From Hymenobacter aquaticus (GTDB lineage: Bacteria; Bacteroidota; Bacteroidia; Cytophagales; Hymenobacteraceae): a stretch of DNA of 64,000 nt. Positions 62,517 to 64,000 of this stretch are shown here, one piece after another. The DNA lies in contig NZ_SRLC01000001.1 of the NCBI RefSeq assembly GCF_004765605.1, forward strand, positions 1,116,001 to 1,180,000. The letters run 5' to 3'. The notes beneath the pieces were generated by a model. It saw nothing but the letters and a program-made list of their open reading frames with translations. It did not search any database and was not told the origin of the DNA. Each line of letters begins with the position of its first letter. Within the stretch, counting starts at the first letter, position 1. The position numbers were made by a program, and so were the translations under genes.

Positions 62517-63164
62517 CTAATACAGGAACAGGAAGATGGCAAACAGCGCCACCCACAGGGCATCAATGAAGTGCCAGTAGATGTTCAGCATGCGCAGCTG
62601 CCGGTGGCGGTACGGGTCGCGGATAAACACCAACGAGCGGACCGCGTCGCGGGAGGCGTGCATGCTGCGCAGCATCAGGGCCAGCAGCAGCAGCATGCCG
62701 CCCAGCAGGTGCGCCACGTGCAGGGCCGAAATCAGGTAGATGTAGGTACCGCTGGCCTCGCCCACGAAAAAGATGCCCTGGTTCATCAGCTCCCGCCAGC
62801 CCAGCACCTGCAGGCCGGAAAAGATGCTTCCCAGCAGCAGCGTAGCTCCCAGGCAGCGCGACAGGTTCCGAATGTCGTCGGAGCGGTAGATGCGCTGGGC
62901 CTGGCTGAGCGTGTAGCTGCTGATGAGCAGCACGATGGTACTCAAAGAGAAGTAGCGCGGCAGCGGGTGCGCCCCGGTAGGCATGCCGCTGAGCGTGCGG
63001 GTCTGGATGTAGGCAGCCACCAGAATGACAAACAGCACCGTGATGCCCACCATAGCCAGGTACAGCAGCATGAGCAGCGGCGGCACCCGCTCGATGCGGG
63101 CGAAGGCGGAAGGCGGCCGGCCGGCCCCTACTTTGTCTTTGCGTTCTTTGTCGGAATTCATCAT
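62517..63164 (-). CDS. Heme-copper oxidase subunit III
   Basis: A 215-aa inner-membrane protein with about five helices (about 28-50, 66-85, 103-122, 138-165 and 190-212). The hallmark YWHFIDALWVALFAIFLF near the C-terminus contains the HFxDxxW subunit III motif, and HVAHLLGGMLLLL the preceding helix. It would be part of a cytochrome c or quinol oxidase. No subunit I or II gene is adjacent, so it may be an orphan. Start at 63164 (63161 also possible); a longer frame adds 26 unlikely residues. Confidence 0.88.
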   Translation of the reverse strand: MMNSDKERKDKVGAGRPPSAFARIERVPPLLMLLYLAMVGITVLFVILVAAYIQTRTLSGMPTGAHPLPRYFSLSTIVLLISSYTLSQAQRIYRSDDIRNLSRCLGATLLLGSIFSGLQVLGWRELMNQGIFFVGEASGTYIYLISALHVAHLLGGMLLLLALMLRSMHASRDAVRSLVFIRDPYRHRQLRMLNIYWHFIDALWVALFAIFLFLY

Positions 63165-63305
63165 CGGGTGCGAGGAAGCTACGTACGTTCTGGAAACCAA
63201 TCCAAGAGCCATAAGTTCCGTTCTCGACCTGACTGACGGCACCGGTGGCTACAGAGCAAGATACGTAAAATGCCCTTCCTCGGGCACCCTTATTTCCGGG
63301 GATTT

Positions 63306-63635
63306 CTACCGAAAAAAAGACCCGATTTTTCCCAGCACGGCGTTGATGGTAATCTTGGCCGAGCGGCCGGCCCCGAAGGTGACGTGCGTCTTGCCCGCCA
63401 CCCGCAAATCCAGGATCAGCCCCAGCTCCCGGGCCAGGTCGTTGAGCTGCTGCAACGGGTCGGGGGCGTTGGCCGGCTTGGGCTTCTTGGGGCCGGGCGG
63501 ACCGCTGGTGAGCTTGTCGAGCACGCGCTGGCTGGGCAGGTTCACAATCAGATAGGAGCCCGAGCCGGCAATCTGAATGTCGTCCCCATCCATGGTAATG
63601 ACCAGCCGCGCCTCGATGTCGAGGCCACTAGCCAA
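63306..63635 (-). CDS. Protein of unknown function, downstream member of a pair
   Basis: A 109-aa protein: beta-rich start (MASGLDIEARLVITMDGDDIQIAGSGSYLIV), Pro/Lys linker (GPPGPKKPKPANAPDP) and a second part with LARELGLILDLRVAGKTHVTFGAG. No signal or membrane segment. No family recognised. Its ATG overlaps the preceding gene by 8 bp, so the two are translated together. Confidence 0.6.
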   Translation of the reverse strand: MASGLDIEARLVITMDGDDIQIAGSGSYLIVNLPSQRVLDKLTSGPPGPKKPKPANAPDPLQQLNDLARELGLILDLRVAGKTHVTFGAGRSAKITINAVLGKIGSFFR

Positions 63636-63882
63636 GGGGCTCCGATTTGGGGGCGGGCAGCTGCACCGAAGCCGGAGCGGCGGTATTTTCGCCGCGGGTG
63701 CGGATGCGCAACGAGCCGTTCAGGCGCCAGGTCGCGGGGGCCGCGCCGGGGTTCTGGGCGTTGGGCACTTGCAGCTCCATCTGGTCGAAGGCAAAGCTGA
63801 GCTCGACGCCGCCGGAAAGTTTGGAAAGCAGCGAGGCCGCCGTGTCGGCCCAGGTGCCGGAAGATTGGGAAGAAGTAGCCAT
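63628..63882 (-). CDS. Protein of unknown function, upstream member of a pair
   Basis: An 84-aa protein beginning MATSSQSSGTWADTAASLLS. An amphipathic helix is followed by strands (GVELSFAFDQMELQVPN and ATWRLNGSLRIRTRG) and a Pro/Ser tail. Start at ATG 63882; a longer frame adds 17 Pro/Phe-rich residues that look non-coding. It overlaps the next gene by 8 bp. The remaining 118 bp to the window edge show no gene. Confidence 0.6.
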   Translation of the reverse strand: MATSSQSSGTWADTAASLLSKLSGGVELSFAFDQMELQVPNAQNPGAAPATWRLNGSLRIRTRGENTAAPASVQLPAPKSEPLG

Positions 63883-64000
63883 AATAGGGAGCGGGAACAG
63901 GGAAAGAAAAGGAAAAGGGATACTACCCGGCAAACGTGCCCGGGCCGCGCAAGTTACGGGCTGGCGCGCAGCTTGGCCGGGTAGTTGCCACGGGGTGCGC

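Overview
This 64 kb window is a chromosomal piece of a high-G+C member of the Bacteroidota, most likely Hymenobacter or a close relative in the Cytophagales. The evidence is mixed. Proteins include a PorE-like type IX secretion (T9SS) subunit and two apparent T9SS cargo proteins (type A and type B C-terminal sorting domains). There is a fused IcmF mutase, and there are Bacteroidota-style promoters (TAnnTTTG or TAnnTTCG at -7). Shine-Dalgarno sequences are almost absent, and dispersed palindromic repeats of kinds common in this phylum are present. No rRNA, tRNA, CRISPR, transposase or prophage genes were seen.

Layout. 1-13.7 kb: housekeeping genes (ABC-F ATPase, hydroxyacyl-CoA dehydrogenase, msrA, dapD, glycosyltransferase, fabH, alcohol dehydrogenase, DtxR/MntR regulator, mnmE, aldo/keto reductase). 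A tandem array of hairpins spaced exactly 42 bp lies before msrA. 14-22.5 kb: citrate synthase, two paralogous small secreted proteins, then a mostly minus-strand block (lepA, small gene, folD, queE, porE-like). 22.6-29.1 kb: membrane protein, heme-binding-like GlcG/HbpS protein, a 117-aa protein, large-subunit catalase, two Uma2-family proteins with a homogenised 3' end, and a carboxypeptidase-regulatory-like protein. 29.1-29.9 kb: a gene-free repeat sink with three repeat types, including sixteen 21-bp units. 30-36.5 kb: icmF, then a strikingly A+T-rich RelA/SpoT-domain gene that looks horizontally acquired, a metallo-beta-lactamase-fold protein and a cupin. A cloverleaf-like repeat and a truncated copy of it lie beside the last three. 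36.6-48.4 kb: a lipoprotein-type penicillin-binding protein, DoxX/lipoprotein pair, PEP mutase-like/Ada coupled pair, aldo/keto reductase, DinB, OmpA, polysaccharide deacetylase, two paralogous 44-aa peptides ending in YYC, FKBP. 48.5-64 kb: Kup, S8 protease, M61 peptidase, NlpC/P60, a gene-poor structured block (55.1-55.55 kb), two DUF2147 proteins, Gre-like factor, T9SS cargo M1 peptidase, type B cargo, cytochrome oxidase subunit III and a pair of small unknown proteins.

How genes work together. PorE-like and the two cargo proteins belong to the same secretion pathway. QueE is followed by the porE-like gene after 11 bp and probably shares its transcript. The PEP mutase-like gene and ada overlap at ATGA. 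The best candidates for something undescribed are the RelA/SpoT-domain gene (possible toxic small alarmone synthetase or defence gene), the paired 44-aa peptides with upstream elements shared with the S8 protease gene, the self-contained structured minus-strand unit at 55.1-55.5 kb with a Shine-Dalgarno-led 23-aa reading frame, and the two helical-phase tandem arrays (42 and 21 bp).
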